Shown here one piece after another: positions 63,992 through 64,000 of a stretch of DNA of 64,000 bases. Each line of letters opens with the position of its first letter. Position 1 is the first letter of the stretch. Origin of the DNA: Bradyrhizobium sp. NP1 (GTDB taxonomy: Bacteria; Pseudomonadota; Alphaproteobacteria; Rhizobiales; Xanthobacteraceae); assembly GCF_030378205.1 (NCBI RefSeq), contig NZ_CP127385.1, forward strand, positions 248,001 to 312,000, written 5' to 3'. A model generated the notes under the pieces. That model ran no database searches, was not told where the DNA came from, and saw only the letters and a program-made list of their open reading frames with translations. A program made the translations under genes and the position numbers.

Positions 63992-64000
63992 GTTTGCCTT

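Overview
The window looks like a chromosomal segment of an alphaproteobacterium of the Bradyrhizobium/Rhodopseudomonas group (Nitrobacteraceae). The evidence is high GC, strong G/C third-position bias, paired glnK-amtB operons, the rsmB-heparinase-purH order, a heme/Mic60-type cluster, an SDHAF4-like DUF1674 gene, a bacterial topoisomerase IB, and many dispersed palindromic repeats. These assignments come from reading protein sequences and motifs; no database search was run.

Layout. 1-2.6 kb: N-terminal part of ftsK (cut by the window edge) behind an aminotransferase. 2.8-6.8 kb: two glnK-amtB operons; the first has a sigma-54-like promoter and a clear terminator. 7-15.2 kb: a GYF-domain membrane protein, TesB thioesterase, UbiH-type hydroxylase, secreted M20 peptidase, Trm112, a TetR/membrane-protein divergent pair with twin operators, a LON-domain protein, a 162-bp tandem repeat and CnoX-type thioredoxin. 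15.3-19.1 kb: SRPBCC protein, tRNA-Gly, secreted ankyrin protein, and a periplasmic sugar/aldose dehydrogenase with a diheme cytochrome c. 19-31.3 kb: PanE, MATE pump, DUF2239, GST, a frameshifted serine hydrolase, an MFS carrier, cupin, gamma-glutamyltransferase, an MFS/UMF1 carrier and purH. 31.4-35.4 kb: heparinase-like protein, rsmB, DUF1674. 35.4-41.5 kb: L,D-transpeptidase, acs, topoisomerase IB, DUF6894, Crp/Fnr regulator and a small secreted protein. 41.5-49.8 kb: EVE protein, LysR, Tat-exported HAD protein, gpsA, tsaD, hemD, Mic60-like protein, HemY.

49.9-52.3 kb: directly behind tRNA-Thr lies a small block of genes with visibly lower GC and no obvious core function (hypothetical, DUF2513, hypothetical, secreted Cys-rich hypothetical); I read it as an accessory insertion or remnant. 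52.4-64 kb: polysaccharide deacetylase, two short secreted proteins with the same four-cysteine frame, an MFS exporter with a C-terminal extension, cytochrome P450, a class III nucleotide cyclase, TerB-like protein, SDR, glutamine amidotransferase, tRNA-Ala, YggT, DUF167 and folD.

No CRISPR array, transposase, integrase, secretion system or recognisable complete defence system was found. The strongest non-textbook signals are regulatory and structural: twin CCATACA-N4-TGTAT operators between a TetR gene and an orphan membrane gene; three TGTGA-N6-TCACA-type sites spaced 29-30 bp apart upstream of the Cys-rich protein and deacetylase; several palindromic repeat families that repeatedly dock on stop codons; and the tRNA-Thr-linked accessory block.
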